NCBI GenBank assembly: GCA_035048485.1
Contig: CM068589.1
Location: 5,442,229 to 5,506,228 of the forward strand
DNA: 64,000 nt
Direction of reading: 5' to 3'
Origin: Pteria penguin
Lineage: Eukaryota; Mollusca; Bivalvia; Pterioida; Pteriidae
Within the stretch, counting starts at the first letter, position 1. Every line of letters begins with the position of its first letter. This document shows, piece by piece, positions 33,441 through 46,765 of the stretch. The position numbers and the translations under genes are program-made. The notes beneath the pieces are model-generated. The model did not search any database, was not told where the DNA came from, and saw only the letters and a program-made list of their open reading frames with translations.

Positions 33441-34084
33441 CTAAGGAAGACAAGATTTTATTCCAATATGTTACCATGCTTAGAAAAATCTGTTTTAAAT
33501 AATGTATTAATGTTTTGCTATTCGAGTATTCATTTGCTCTTTTAGATATCTATTACTATCATAAAATTATGAAGGCGGAACTTCAAACAATGGCGAACAT
33601 GAACATTCATTTCCTGTTGGATTTAATTTGGCTGTCGATATTAGAAAAGTGTAATAATGTAGTGTCTAAAACAGGGTATTGAAATATGAACAAAAGGCGC
33701 ATATTAAAAAATTAAGATTTTGTAAATAGGCAGGTATATGAACACCTCTCTCCCCCTAACTAGATATATAAACGTTAGGAGGAACTAAATATTAACTGTG
33801 CGACGTTATCTATCATAACGGAACTTTATTATAATTTGTATGTTTACCATTTCGATATAAATTTATATATATAAATCACGTACAAACAAACAAACAAACA
33901 TGGAAATATATATTGAAATACCATTTTCAACGAACAAAACTTTTTCGTTTCTATTAACCTAACATCTGAACAGATCATGTGCCCATTTAACGCTATCCAT
34001 ATGTAGAAGGATTCTAGTAATGTACGATGACATATTTTTAGAAAATACATACATGCATTCAAAGCATGTATAGATGATTTTCTA
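33441..34084. other. Intronic DNA paralogous to 7.2-7.7 kb
   Basis: Weak collinear similarity to the G1 intron; no coding region. Confidence 0.4.
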
Positions 34085-34860
34085 CAATCGAGGAGAAAAG
34101 TGAAGACAAAGTTGTATGACAAAAGTCTCCAAGAACATGCACAGGAAACATGATAATAGTAGAATATACACGGAAAAAAGACATTACAAAAATATTTGAT
34201 TGTGCTGCGGTTACCATACCGAATTAGGACTGTCAAGTGAAGTAACAAACGTCATTCAATTGGTGTAGTTAACCGGTTTACGGTCACCCGTCTTCCCACT
34301 CACCGCAAAAGCAGCACAATCAAAAAACACACATTGAAAAATTATAAATAATCCTCCATTTCTCGAGAAGAGTGATCATAAAAATTTATTACACACGAAA
34401 CGTTTATAGAATAATACGTTGCTATCAAAATATGTAAAGCGACATCAATATAAGTAAACCATGCTCTGCCCGTCTCTAAGCCCAACTCAGATCCTTGATC
34501 AATAGGAGTCCCAACTAACAGTCACAGGGGACGAGGATCAGGACCTTGTCTCCTCTGAAAAGGTTTAGACAAGGCCCGTCATAGAGTCCCTACTGCCCTG
34601 TTAGTCAGCGAGCAACGCTCAAGCAAAAGTCTGCACTCGATTGTAGAGGGACTCGATACAAAACCTTTGGTCTTAGCGATGATCTCGGGGTTATAGTGTC
34701 GATGTCGAAGGAGTTTAATAATTTTAGAACATGCCGATATGAAATTATCGGAACCTTTGACCGTAGAATTTGGGATGGGGTATTCCGCTGGATACGTATT
34801 GTTAAAAAGACTTTAGATAAAATGTCTGAATAAGATCTGTAGAATTTACAAAAAGTTTTT
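34085..34860 (-). mobile_element. PLE-2 truncated copy
   Basis: Longest tail copy besides that at 60 kb. It has the shared 3' end (gaagacaaagttgtatgaca), gattgtgctgcggtt, ttaaccggtttacgg, cacaggggacgaggatcagg and ttagtcagcgagcaacgctc. It ends in decayed minus-strand coding similar to the RT C-terminus at 60.8 kb (ctgaataagatctg). Confidence 0.7.
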
Positions 34861-36349
34861 CGAATTTTATGATATCTATAATTCTTAGTAAGAAGTTTAA
34901 AAGTAATTTGAGAATTTTTTGTGTGAAAAGAACAAATTCGTTAAACGTACCAGAACAGTTGACTAAGACCTGGGCAGTTTATATGAAGCAATGTTCTGCT
35001 GTAAGATGCCGTCCCATCCAAGGTGATTATTTCTTCATTGATTGATAAGTACAATTTCTTCTTATAACATTTGACTCCTTTACTATTTACCTAGCGGTAG
35101 TGATGAGCACTTGTATGTGTTTTGTTTTGTTTATTTTATTTATCTTTTTTTTATTATTATTATTTACATTATTTTGGGTTTGATTTTAGTTTTGTTTCCT
35201 TGTTTGTTTGTTTGGAGGTTTTTTTTATGTTTTTTTTTTGTTTTGTTTTGTTTTGTTCTTTTTTTTCACAGTTACTATGAAGAGTTTGATATGAACCCCC
35301 TCCACCTAAGTATGAGTTAATTGTTCAATCTTTCACGTAGTCAAGACATCATGTCGAATATTGATTTCTAATGTTTAATGAATTTCAGATTAGTCGAGGG
35401 TACCTGAATCCAAATATCAACGTCATGAGAAATCACAGATATCTAAACTTCCTTTTATTTCTTTTTAATTTAGCGGCCCATGTGCAACATCACCTCCCTT
35501 TCTCGTTAGTTTTACTATATTACTGTCCACTAAATTTACGTTTTGTTCAAAGATTGTTAGCTGTGAACTATAATGAAGGTTTTAAATCTAAAACATTCAT
35601 GTATGGTGAATATTCTTAATTTTATCTTTGTTTATATGATGCAAGGATCGATGTCTGTTTACATTCTATGTCACATGGTTTGTAGAAACAAGGTTCCAAG
35701 ATTATCTGAGGCTAAATATTGGAAAAATCCCCGAATAAACTCTTTTTATCGGACTAGTCTATGTTTGTATCAGTATGAAGTAGAAGGTGTACATACAAAA
35801 CCCAAATATTTTATTCTATTGTAGTGCAGATTTCAGTATCTACTGCTAGAAAGTAAGTATTCAAGTTATCAGTATTATGTTATCTCCATGGAAACTGTGA
35901 CCTGTATATATGAACGTGAGGTTGACTATTGTGCCAATCTTTTAAGAAATTTTATTCAATGTCAAATATATCACCTAGTTTGGCATAGGTATCGAAGAGT
36001 AGTCTGTGTGTTGTCTTGTATATCTGACTACAATTGTAGTATGGATATATATCAAGTATGAACGTGGAGATCAAGATCTCTACAACCAATTTGAAACTTA
36101 CAAAGGTGTATAAGAAAGAAACATAACTCAATATTTACCCGACCATATAATCAATGAGAACTCAAAAGATAATTTAAACCGACAGGGATTCCAATATATC
36201 AAGTAGTTTCTCCAATGATGATGTATGATTTAAAAAAAAAAAACACTTGTCTTATTAATCGAAGGAAATAAATTGATTTTACATGATCTAATGATATCTT
36301 ACCTACCGCAAGATTTGTCATATGTCTCTGCATATATCATATATCGATT
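34861..36349. other. Unassigned DNA with a T-rich tract (35105-35270)
   Basis: Three short plus-strand ORFs (35111-35824) lack splice context or recognisable domains, and the first is a T-rich low-complexity frame. I see no gene. Confidence 0.4.
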
Positions 36350-36580
36350 GTTCTGCTGTTACGGTGAGTGGGAAGGTGGGCCCGTAAACCGGTTAACCAC
36401 ACCATTTGTTTGGCTTTTGTCAAATTAAATGACCGTCCTAAGTCGGTATCGTAATTGCACTGCAATCAAATATTTTTGTAATGTGTTAAATGTTCTATTA
36501 TATTATTTATATTCATGAATTGTATCGCTCCATGGTGACTTCTGCCACATAACTGAGCCGGTAATTCCTCTTTTTTCTTC
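36350..36580 (+). mobile_element. PLE-2 tail fragment, inverted
   Basis: Complement of 60165-60410: shares cgtaaaccggttaaccacac, gaccgtcctaagt, catgaattgtat and ccatggtgacttctgcca. Confidence 0.75.
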
Positions 36581-37790
36581 CAAAATTAACATAAATGAGA
36601 AACACAGAATATAAGACAGACATTTTCTATCCGTGTCAAATAGCCAGTACTGGAACTAAAGTATATGAAATTCACGTGAAATAATGGAAAATAATAACAA
36701 TATGATTTCCCGAAGCACTAAAATCTATTTATTTTTATCATGACCCAATTCAAAAATTTCCGTATGTTATTGTCCATTTATTGCAGATTATAGTATGTGC
36801 ATTGTTTAAATCTAAATTAGTACTGTTTCATATATAGTGATCCCATATACTAGCGTAGTATACCAAGGTAACATCTGTTATGTCAGTGGATGATACAAAT
36901 ATTACATTAAAAGTACAAATCGCTGAATCAAAAATTTTATTTTTCATTTTTTTTTTCATTCTGTTTTCTTTTTTGTTTGTTATCATGTTCTTCTCTGATG
37001 ACTCGTTCTGTAATCAAAATCCACATCATGAATCTGAGGTTTGTACATTGTTTGGCATTCATAGTGACTAAGTCTAGAAAACCTTTACATCTACCACATA
37101 AGTGAACTTATGTCGTGTTTCAGGATCCATCCCAATAATGCTAATTGTGGTGTACTGCAGTGACAAAGTACAAGTTACGGTTGTAGTAGAAAGTCATGAC
37201 ATACGTACATTGTACATATCTAAGAGATGAAAAGTCAATGCAAAAGTACACGTAAGACGAATATATTCAATAGTGATTACTAATTACAAGTAATTGGTAG
37301 CCACTTTCATCAGTTTGTTCGAATTTTTTACCAAACTGAATTTAGTCGGATATTCCATAACAAGTGCTAGAGACAACTTAGGGAACCTTTTACATCTATC
37401 AACAATTTCCAACAATTCTCGATAATGACCGCAAACCACACTTCATACCGCATTTCACTTCCTGCTTCCTGCTTTCTGTTGTTCCGCCGTAAAAACAGAG
37501 GAGATTTCCCCACTTCATTTCAAATACATATCTATTACAGATGTAAGGAGGACTAATATCAAGATCTTCATTGTAATAGACTTATATACAATACCTATAG
37601 AAGAACCGTGATAATTTTTGGATAACGTACAAGTCTACTACGAGAAATTTTATCGAAATGGTCATACAAAATGTTTTCACGCTGCCTGACTTTTCTAAAT
37701 TGTCATCTGATGCTGTAACAATTTGACTGCGTGTTTGTCTGTTATAAACACATTAAAACATACGGAAATCACAGCTGTATTACCATACAT
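36581..37790. other. Unassigned AT-rich DNA
   Basis: No coding or structural feature recognised beyond a T-rich run at 36928-36990. Confidence 0.4.
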
Positions 37791-37802
37791 CAAAACGGGA
37801 TG

Positions 37803-37978
37803 CGGGAGGGGTAGGTTTAGTGTAGTGGTTGGCTTGCGGCGCCGATAATCCGGGTTCTATTCCCGGATTGTGCCACTATGTTTAAGAGGTTGGTTACCTC
37901 CTACTCTCATATATGTCGCGATATAACTGAAAAATTGTTAAAACCGATGTAAAACCCCAGTCAACAAACCAACCTAAA
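37803..37978 (+). mobile_element. tRNA-derived SINE with perfect 12-bp target duplication
   Basis: Flanked by CAAAACGGGATG at 37791-37802 and 37979-37990. The head has box A-like TAGTGTAGTGGTTGG and box B GGGTTCTATTCCC. The body ends gatataactgaaaaattgtt then aaaccgatgtaaaacccc, a tail of the type I associate with bivalve SINEs (RUDI-like). The perfect duplication indicates a fairly recent insertion. Confidence 0.88.
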
Positions 37979-37990
37979 CAAAACGGGATG

Positions 37991-38449
37991 AGGAGACCCA
38001 CATTAGAAAGTGTTGTCCCCTGTCATACTCAATTGTGATTCTGCACTCTCATTATTGTACCCATCTGATGACATTGAATATGAAAGTTTCCGACCAATCA
38101 TATCATTACTCAACAGATATAGGTGGAGCTTCCTACTCTTCCAGTCCTGGATTCATATTCATACTTAAAAGGCAACAGTGTGTCTCAACGTGACTCGTTC
38201 CTTCAATATGCCATACACATTGCATCATCACAGAACCAAATTAGAAGTAATCAGTTATTTTAATTAAGATTGTAAATACATGCCACCCCCTCAAAATATC
38301 TTTCAATAGTACTTATTCTACTCTAAGTTTACACATTTATATTGTATCCTATCACATTTTTCTATACGGTCAGTCTACACTAATTTCCTTTTTCCCTCTA
38401 CTTCTTACTTTCCTGTGTATTTTGTGCTCAAAATTGAAATATTTCTGTT
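37991..38449. other. Unassigned DNA
   Basis: Nothing recognised. Confidence 0.4.
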
Positions 38450-38610
38450 ATTAGACTGTACTAAAGCGGTATCGTAACTGCACAGTAATCGAACATTTTT
38501 GTAATGTCCTTCTGGTTTTCTTTTGATTTGTTTTTATATCACTACTTTAAACACTGTTTATTTCCGTGGTGACTTCTGTCATACGGCTGAGTCAGTACAT
38601 TTACTTCTTC
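38450..38610 (+). mobile_element. PLE-2 tail fragment, inverted
   Basis: Diverged copy of the same tail as 36350-36580: ggtatcgtaactgcac, catttttgtaatgt, gtggtgacttctgtcatac. Confidence 0.6.
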
Positions 38611-38819
38611 CTTTCCCTCTACTTATGGTGGACAAACCAATTTATACCGGATATGATTATTTCTTCCGGGCACTTGTTGTCACTTCTTTTTCAAGTGGCA
38701 ATGCTATTCTTTGTTGTGAATGTTAAGAATGGCCTAATGCTGGTTTTTATCCTTTGTTGTATTTAACAATATATATAGTTACAGAGAGACATCCATATAG
38801 ACAGACAAACACACACACA

Positions 38820-39890
38820 TACAGATGGGTGCAGTCCTAACATAACATGCACGTTAACGCAAAAAGCGGTCACGAGGACTGCTTTAGCACACGTGCTAGG
38901 ACGGCTCGACCGGACGCGCGTGCGCTCCTCGCGTTAACGCGGGAGGGAATTCGCGTTAACGCGATTTATTCCCGCGTGCGCTCGGCCCAGTCGCACGTTC
39001 ACATGTCTACATGTATGTTTGTAATTCTCTATGCAATACGGATGGAGAAAATTAAATGGATGTAATTAAATTACCGCCAATGTCGCCATAAAAACGTGTA
39101 TTAAATGTAATGTTAAAATGTAAACCTACAATAAGGATTCTATATGTTATACAACAAAGGAAATTATCGCGTAGACATGCAATAAGGTATTTATGAAAAA
39201 AAAAAAATAACTTCGTCAGTTTATACCAGCATAATTAGATTCTAATTTCATTTATTTACTTAATTTTAATTAGTTTATTTATGTTTTTATTTCTTATTTT
39301 GTTATTCTTTTATACCTAATTTATTTATGTATTTACATTTATTTCTTATTTAAATATTCATTATTATTATTTTTAATTAAGCTGTTTTCTATAATATATG
39401 AAAATAATAATAATCATCATTATTATAATATTTATTAATTTTTATTTCATTATTATTATTATATTATCCTAAAAGAAGAATAAATTTCATTTAAGTCAAT
39501 GTTCGGAAATTGCGTTCAATATTTTAAAAATTCATTCCTTAACTTGGAAGGGTTTTATTTAATTCTAAATATTTTACTTACACATTAGTATGTTTTTATA
39601 TTTAAATATAAAATGCATATATCGATTCTCCTTCAAAACCTTCTATATGAAGATGTTAATAAAAGTTTTAAGTTGTACGCAAGCGAACATGGCTGTCAAA
39701 CACGTTCACGCGGCAGTCAAGCGCGTTAACGCGGCGGTCAAGCGCGTTCACGCGGTCTCGAAATTAAGTTCACGTGGAAATCTGCGTTAACGCAGACGCG
39801 TGTGCTCAGCAGTCCTGAGCGCACGAGGAAAGCAAACTTCACGTTAACGCGACGTTAACATAATGTTATGTTAGGACTGCACCTCACTGT
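38820..39890. mobile_element. GTTAACGC-type inverted-repeat element, copy 2 (about 1.07 kb)
   Basis: Ends GGTGCAGTCCTAACATAAC (38828) and its perfect complement finishing at 39883; similarity extends a few bases further out. Both arms are strongly CpG-rich and studded with the palindrome CGTTAACG (38852, 38931, 38951, 39725, 39784, 39842) and CGTTCACG variants. The core (39060-39660) is extremely AT-rich. There is no transposase. Copy 1 lies inverted at 4911-5493. The superfamily is not identifiable and the target duplication is masked by flanking CA/CATA repeats. Confidence 0.8.
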
Positions 39891-40557
39891 ACATACATAC
39901 ATACAGACGGACAGACAAACATGGATAACATACATACATACATGCAAACATACATGCTTACAAAAATACATACATACACACTCATATATACCTAGATACA
40001 TATATACACGCATACATACATACATACAGACACATATACATACATATATGCAAACACATACATACATACATTATGCATACATACATACAGACGGACAGAC
40101 ATACCTACATACACACATACATGAATATTTACAACCACAAACATACATGCATACATACACACAGATAGATAGATAGATAGATACATAGATACATACATAA
40201 ATACATACATACATACATACATTCATACATACATACGTACATACATACGTACGTGCCTACATACATATTAACATACATATATACAGGCAGACAGGCATAC
40301 GGACATACATACATACATACATACATACATACGTGCATACATACATACATACGTGCATACATACATACATACGCACATACATACATACATACATATAAAC
40401 ATACATACAGACAGACAGACAGACGGACATACATACATATAAACATACATACATACACACATACATGTAAAAATACAGACAGACATACGTACGTACGTGC
40501 CTACATACATACATACATACATACATACATGCATACATGCATACATACATACATACA

Positions 40558-40588
<31 letters not shown>

Positions 40589-40695
40589 CATACATACATA
40601 CATACATACATACATACTTACATACATACATACAGGCAGACAGACAGACAGACGGACATACGTACATACATACATGCATACATACATACATACAT
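39891..40695. repeat. (CATA)n tetranucleotide array with CAGA interruptions
   Basis: About 800 bp of catacata interspersed with gacagacagacgg. Long ORFs on both strands (MYVC and HTYI repeats) are pure consequences of the repeat. It starts exactly at the end of the inverted-repeat element. Confidence 0.97.
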
Positions 40696-40699
40696 GTTA

Positions 40700-43128
40700 T
40701 GGTGATATGGCGGTAATCTATGAGGCCGAAGGAGGTTTCTAAAATTAATCCAAGAATGTAAGAAAACATTTTAATGGGAATAGAGACTGGTCAATAAATA
40801 ACAATTATTTACCTTCACCGGGGTACATACGATGGTAAGATCCACGAGAAATATTCATCGAGTCTGCAGGGTGAAGTAAATAATGCTTTTGGTGTCCCTC
40901 ATATTACTGAGGTTAAGGTAAATAATTGTTTCATTATATGAATAATATAAAACTGCGAGTAGTAAAATATTGGAACATATTACTTTCAAAGCTACTCTGA
41001 AAGGCCCCTTTGAGCGATCACCTTTCTTTGTTGGAATATTATATCTACCTTTTGATGTCATGATAATTGGATATTACATTTTATCAATTTACGGAGCAGC
41101 GGTTTAAGCCAATCAGATTGTAGGAAATCTCAGGAAATTTTTCATTCATGTGATAATATTATGTTCATGAGTGCTATTGAAATAAACAAATATGCCCATG
41201 ATGTCATGATAATTTCTATTCACTTGAACATGATTCCATCATAACATGATAATAATTCACTATTATTTTTTACATGTATACCAATATAGATATAACATTT
41301 CATTTATGCCTCGCTCATGATATCCTCAACATGGCACACAAAATGATCTGACCTTAACCTTAGGCCTAGCTCATATCAGGGTGCCAGGTCTTGGTCATTA
41401 TTTCTTCCGTTGTTTTACTAAGAGTAATCAATTGAATACATGTAATATTTGATATAATATACATCAATATACAATTTTACAGCTATGATCTAAGTTACAC
41501 CGAATTGTTTTTGTTGGGTATAACATAAATAATATTACTGTCAAATTAAATGTTCTGCAGGCCACTGACAAAATATCAATTTTTCAACCAAAAAATGATA
41601 GGTTTTGTTGATATTTTAAAGCTTATGCGATTTTTGAAACCAGGACTTCCATCATATAGCCAGCAGAATGTAGTATCTAGATTCCTTGACTAGACATATG
41701 CAACACATGATGTATCACAATGACTCACTATATTACTCAAGAATAATTAAGAGAAATCTAACTAGTCTTTAGCCTTTTTTGAACAAGCAATTAATCAGCA
41801 AACCATGGCTAGAAAAATAGCTGGTAGCGATCTTAATCTGCGCCACCTATTTCTTGCATACAAGAGGCAAGATAGAGATGGCATTCCTGGCATTTTTACA
41901 GAGATGTATAATGAACCACGAATCACAAAAAGAACAAAGATTATTGACTCTTTCACGGCACTGTGAAACCATTGAAGAATAAACATATGAATGTAATTAT
42001 GTATATACCAACATGATTTTTATACCTTGATTTTGACTTGGTAGGTATGAAGTGCTAGTGGTTTCCTACAACATCAAGTGATGTTGTTTTTTTTTTCTGG
42101 TCATAACTATGTAGTGCAATTCTATTGCTGCTATTTGTTTGTTTGTTTGTTTGTGTTTTTAGATCTCCTCAAGTGAGCTTTTCAGATCACCCGTTGTTCG
42201 TCTAGCTGTTTGTAAAGTTTTAATTTATCTCATAAATAATTCATCAATATTTTCCCTATGTTTGACTTGTGATGCATTGAAATGCTTATTTTAGCCAGAA
42301 TGTAGTAATATTCTTTTGAGAGAATTTTGACAAAAGTTTAATTTTTGGATTTCTCATGTCTGATCCCTTCCTTTTATAATGGTCTAAAATCTTTAAAAAT
42401 GTTGAGATCCCCACTATAATTCAAAACAACATACTTACACAATTTTCATTCTCATTCTCAAATAACATTTATCTAAATTGAAAGATTAAAGAAGTTTATG
42501 AATACTTTTCTGCTTCTCTCTTTAGGCAGTTCGATTCCTAGGTGAACGATGCGGCTCATGGACTCATTTTTCGTTTTTGTTTTCTACTAAATTTTCTTCA
42601 AGTGCAATTCGTCAGTTTAATATAGGTCATCAAAATATTGAATAATTCATAACGAAAAAGTGACATGGTTCTCAGATGAGTGATATCTGTCCCTTGGGTC
42701 TCTTTTATAGTCTTGTAAAAACTGATATACAGTGGTCACTTTTGTCAGTGTGTCACACTTTACTACTATCCTTGAGAATATAGTATGACAGATTGAAATT
42801 GTGTTATCTAGTGTATTGAATAAATGTCAAACACCATTTTACTATTTATGTTTACATAAACATTTAGTTTTGATGTCCCGTCATGTATGGCGTGGAGATA
42901 AAATATTGTACCTCACAACCATTCTGTCCTTCTGTCATTTCGTCGGTATACATTTTGTTTTTACAACTGCCCCCTCCCCACCAAGTAAGTGGGAGGATTT
43001 TAACAAGACTTAGTACAAAGATCACAATATGTAAATGTACATAGTTTAAAATGAACTATGTCCTAAATTTTTACATGAGTTATCGCGCGAGGATTACACG
43101 TGCTGTTAAAAAAAATGTCATTTGAAAA
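40700..43128. other. Unassigned AT-rich DNA
   Basis: About 2.4 kb without recognisable exons or elements. catgatgtcatgataatt occurs twice (near 41055 and 41200). Short ORFs lack features. Confidence 0.4.
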
Positions 43129-43137
43129 TTATTATTA

Positions 43138-43225
<88 letters not shown>
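43129..43225. repeat. (ATT)n microsatellite
   Basis: About 32 trinucleotide units. It creates poly-N and poly-Y shadow ORFs. Confidence 0.97.
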
Positions 43226-43226
<1 letters not shown>

Positions 43227-44492
43227 TGCCAGCAGGGGGCATTCGTGGTGTAGCATCACATTCGGTTCCTTTTTTAAAGGACCTGCCACTGTAACTAAAT
43301 TTTAAATATGTAAGAATATATTAACACATTTTTCTTTTGAACCAAAAACATTCAAATGAACAAATATTTTTTTTTCCAGAATTTAAACATTTATTGTATT
43401 TGAAAATGTTTTATATAATGATTTTGTACAATTTCAAGAGTTACTTGCCCACTGGGAAAATACTACTTTTCACATAGGCACTCAGAAATCTAAATCTTCA
43501 TATTAATTAGTAATTGTACTTCCAAATATTTGACTTATATACATATAGACCAATAAATAGATGTTCGATTTCAATCATTAAACTCATATTCAGATTTTAC
43601 TTTTAAATAGTTTTCTATTTCAATGATAACACATAAAAAGAACGAATATTTAATGACGTTTGACACAGTAGCCAACTTCCTCAATGCTTCCTTTGTTAAA
43701 ATAAAAAAAGAAAAGATACTGAAATGAAAAATGTCAACGGGATATTTTGAGTTTGAACACATTAATACTGATGTGAATTTTGTTTACGTATTTAAATAAA
43801 TCATAGACCGGAAAGTACTGACCGTTCAAAGATTGCAAATCAAAAGTGACCAATGCAGCAAGAAAAGAGAAGAAAATTGTAATAATGATACAGGTTATAT
43901 TTACATTATTACTTGACACGCCGCTTACCCCACCCGAGTAATGCTTCAATAAATCTTGTTGGATCGAATTGAAACAGAAAGTGCGTATTGATATTTTATT
44001 AGGGAGTGTTTGCCTAAATATGCCTTAACATGGTAGTGTACAATTGTTTATAGAAAACGTTCGAAATTCGAAGGAAACATAAACTACAAAAACAATGCAC
44101 ATGAAAGTGAATTTACAAGACCTCTCGCAGTTTCTCTTTGGCTTCAAGGCACATGTCATTCCTATTTTTCAAGGCACATGTCATTCCTATTTTTGAATTT
44201 TTCTGTATTTGACTAATTCCTTCTGATTAATTAATCCTAATATTTTGTTATCGCTTCTGTTTGAATTTTATTAAATGTAATAATATTTGAGCCTGTGAAT
44301 AAATTAAAAACTGTTACTTACAGATGAACTTATTTCTTTATATATAGTTTGTAGAATGATTAAATTAAAACATGGTGTTTTGAAAATACCTCTGTTTATC
44401 GAGTAGTAAATTTGATTTATTAAAGTAAGTTCATTTCAAAATATTTAAAAAGGATTTGGTAATGTGAATTTAAGGAATGAATGTCCATTTAA

Positions 44493-44535
<43 letters not shown>

Positions 44536-45080
44536 TGTGTGTGTGTAGGTGTGTGTGTGTGTGTTCATTGAATATAATGGCAAACCAGCATTATATTTCA
44601 TGAACACAAAAAAGATACACTAATTCTTTAACTGACATCGTAAAACATTAAAATGGATTGAATGAAATTGAATGAAAATATGGAACGTCAAATCAAATCC
44701 AATTAAACAAACAATGCATCTTTAACTAACAATTCGTTGAAGGTAAATGACAAAAGAATAACAAACAAAACCAAAACAAACGGAATAAAACATTCGATTA
44801 TGTGTACTGAGCAAAAATAAAAAGCATCCACTTTTCAATATTGAATAAATCGAATATATGAGAACGACAATTATACCGTTTTGCATGAGCAATAGTGACC
44901 TATAATTGTCTACCAGACAAGCCCAACTACCCATTTACAGTCAACCGTAACTGGATAATGTAGCAGTCGGTTGTCTATACATTTGACTCGCACAGGTGCG
45001 CCACTTGTAAAATTTATTTAATATTTTTGCATTGCAAGCAATCATAGACTCCTTACAATTACAAAAGTTTTGAATTAAAA
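43226..45080. other. Unassigned DNA with a (GT)n tract at 44494-44563
   Basis: A minus-strand frame at 43734-43949 has a hydrophobic stretch (CIIITIFFSFLAALV) but no convincing splice sites or family resemblance, so I do not call it. A 28-bp direct repeat (caaggcacatgtcattccta) sits at 44145-44195. Confidence 0.4.
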
Positions 45081-45081
45081 C

Positions 45082-45950
45082 ATGCCAAGGCTGAGCCAGG
45101 ACCAGCATAACCAGGCAATTGGCATGTTGAACGCAGATCAAACAGTGGCCGCTGTAAGCAGGGCATTTGGTTGCACGAGAAAGACCATAACTACATTTGT
45201 TCGTTCTTTCAGACTGACTGGTAGAGTTGAAGATCGTCCTCGAAGGGGTAGACCACATGCAACTACGGTCTGCGATGACTGTTACATAGTGTTGACACAT
45301 TTCCGTCAACGTCGCACAGACTATCAATAACATGTTAAGGGCTAGAAATAGGCCGACCCTAGCTTGCAGGCCATATTTCGGTCAGAGTCTGACGCCTGCT
45401 CATCGCAATGCTCGCATAAACTGGTGTAGGCGTTATTTAACTTTTACCAGGAATGACCGGAATAACGTTTTATTTACTGTCGAGGTTCAATCTTAGTGAT
45501 ATTGATGGTCGAGCCAGGGTTTACCGACGACAGAGATAACGATATACTGATGCACTGTCCTTCGAAGAAACAGGTTGGATGGTGGCAACATCATGATATA
45601 GTGTGGATTCATGGGCAGCGGAAAAACGTGCCGTGCCTTGTAGTAGTAAATGACACTTTAAATGCACTGACTTATATTAATCAGATTTTAACTCCAAAAG
45701 TAGTTCCCTTCATCCAGAGACATGCTAAAGGGGTCACCTTGCAACACGACAATGCTCGACTTCTAAAATTAAATTATACAAACGTCAGTGGAATGTTATC
45801 CGTGAAGTTATCAATGAAAACTTGGTTTCCATTGCAATGGATTTTTCTTTTTTCGGCAGATGTCCACAATAAACCACAACGTCAGAGGAACCACACAAAT
45901 ATTTGGCATTAGCTGGAATTTTCACGTAAACTCAACAAATGAATGTGAGA
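45082..45950 (+). pseudogene. Tc1-like transposase pseudogene
   Basis: The start reads MPRLSQDQHNQAIGMLNADQ, followed by the paired-type helix-turn-helix (AAVSRAFGCTRKTI) and GRPHATT. Later segments match the catalytic DDE region in several frames: RPTLACRPYFGQSLTPAHR, IHGQRKNVPCLVVVN and LQHDNAR (second aspartate). At least three frame changes and stops separate the pieces, and the first catalytic DES motif is eroded. It is a fossil of a Tc1/mariner element. Terminal inverted repeats were not found. Confidence 0.85.
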
Positions 45951-46183
45951 TTGTCGAATAATTGCAAACCGTATCCTCATCACAAAGTTTCTCTGAAATG
46001 AAAGTGCTGTATATTCTCATATTTGTTTAGTAAGCAAATGCTATTTATATTGTAGTTTTTGTCTCTGTTAGTACATTCCGACAGGAATATAAATTCATTT
46101 AAATACAAGGTTAGGCCCATTAGTTATAGGTAGTAACAATAATAAAAGCGTGCGACAAACGCATTTAGATGTGTACGCCAGTG

Positions 46184-46314
46184 TTATATAACGGTGCTCT
46201 TTTTTGTTTTGTCATTCCGGCTCTCACTGGAGACCTTAGGGAATGTGTTTTCACTGACTTCCAAAGAAACAGTAGAATACATCTCATGTTCATCCTCACG
46301 TTCGGGTAGACAAC
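46184..46314 (-). CDS. G3 terminal exon: cytoplasmic tail
   Basis: 131 bp after acceptor tatttgcag, phase 1, ending TAA. Reads CLPEREDEHEMYSTVSLEV then SENTFPKVSSES, and a lysine-rich end KTKKSTVI. It follows the transmembrane exon after a 174-bp intron with matching phase. The tyrosine in EMYSTV is a YxxV site that might bind an SH2 domain when phosphorylated, but it lacks the ITIM -2 hydrophobic residue. The core STVSLEVSENTFPKVSS is the unit that is tandemly repeated in the G2 tail. Confidence 0.75.
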
Positions 46315-46488
46315 CTGCAAATATACATCATACATTGATAAGAAAATAAAAAAAAATCGCATAGGGGAAAACGCGCAAAAATGAGTCATATTTACTAAAG
46401 GAAATGTATAATATATCAAACGTTTATTTGAAGACGACCTGTAAAGTAGCTTTGATATTATAAATTTTTTCTATGTTTTTATCCATAC

Positions 46489-46620
46489 CTCTGCACTTCG
46501 TTTTCAAGAGCCTCCCGTAGTTGATCAGTATTATTACATTAACAATCGTCAGCATGCCACACACAGCGAAGGTCATAATAATTAATTTTGTAGATCTTAT
46601 CTGAGTTCGTACCGAAAACA
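46489..46620 (-). CDS. G3 transmembrane exon (phase 1-1)
   Basis: 132 bp between acceptor atcatttcag and donor gtatgg. Encodes a short stalk FSVRTQIRSTK, a single membrane helix LIIMTFAVCGMLTIVNVI (extending to ILI) and a basic juxtamembrane segment RLLKTKCRG. The arrangement fits a type I membrane protein with the tail inside. The upstream exon at 49956 ends in phase 1 as required. Confidence 0.75.
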
Positions 46621-46765
46621 CTGAAATGATTATAACTGTTAAAGTACAATTATTTTAAGGGTCTTGGAAAAAAATTCACTATTTAGACGACCAAGTCCGT
46701 GCACAAAAACTACTTACATTTCCCTTCAGCGTTTTACAGAATGACATGGCAAATCTGAATTTTCA

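Noticed and set aside
38847..39065. Similar short ORFs in the two GTTAACGC elements (38847 plus, 5270 minus)
   Set aside because: The similarity is explained by DNA homology of the transposon arm, which is inverted-repeat sequence with palindromes. Frames are not maintained in the other end.
39855..40769. Overlapping ORFs up to 170 codons on both strands (MYVC and HTYI repeats)
   Set aside because: They are the direct translation of the CATA/TATG tetranucleotide array; open in many frames because the repeat has no stop.
43734..43949. Minus-strand ORF with a hydrophobic stretch, considered as a transmembrane exon of G2
   Set aside because: No convincing acceptor or donor in the required phase, and no resemblance to the G3 transmembrane exon.
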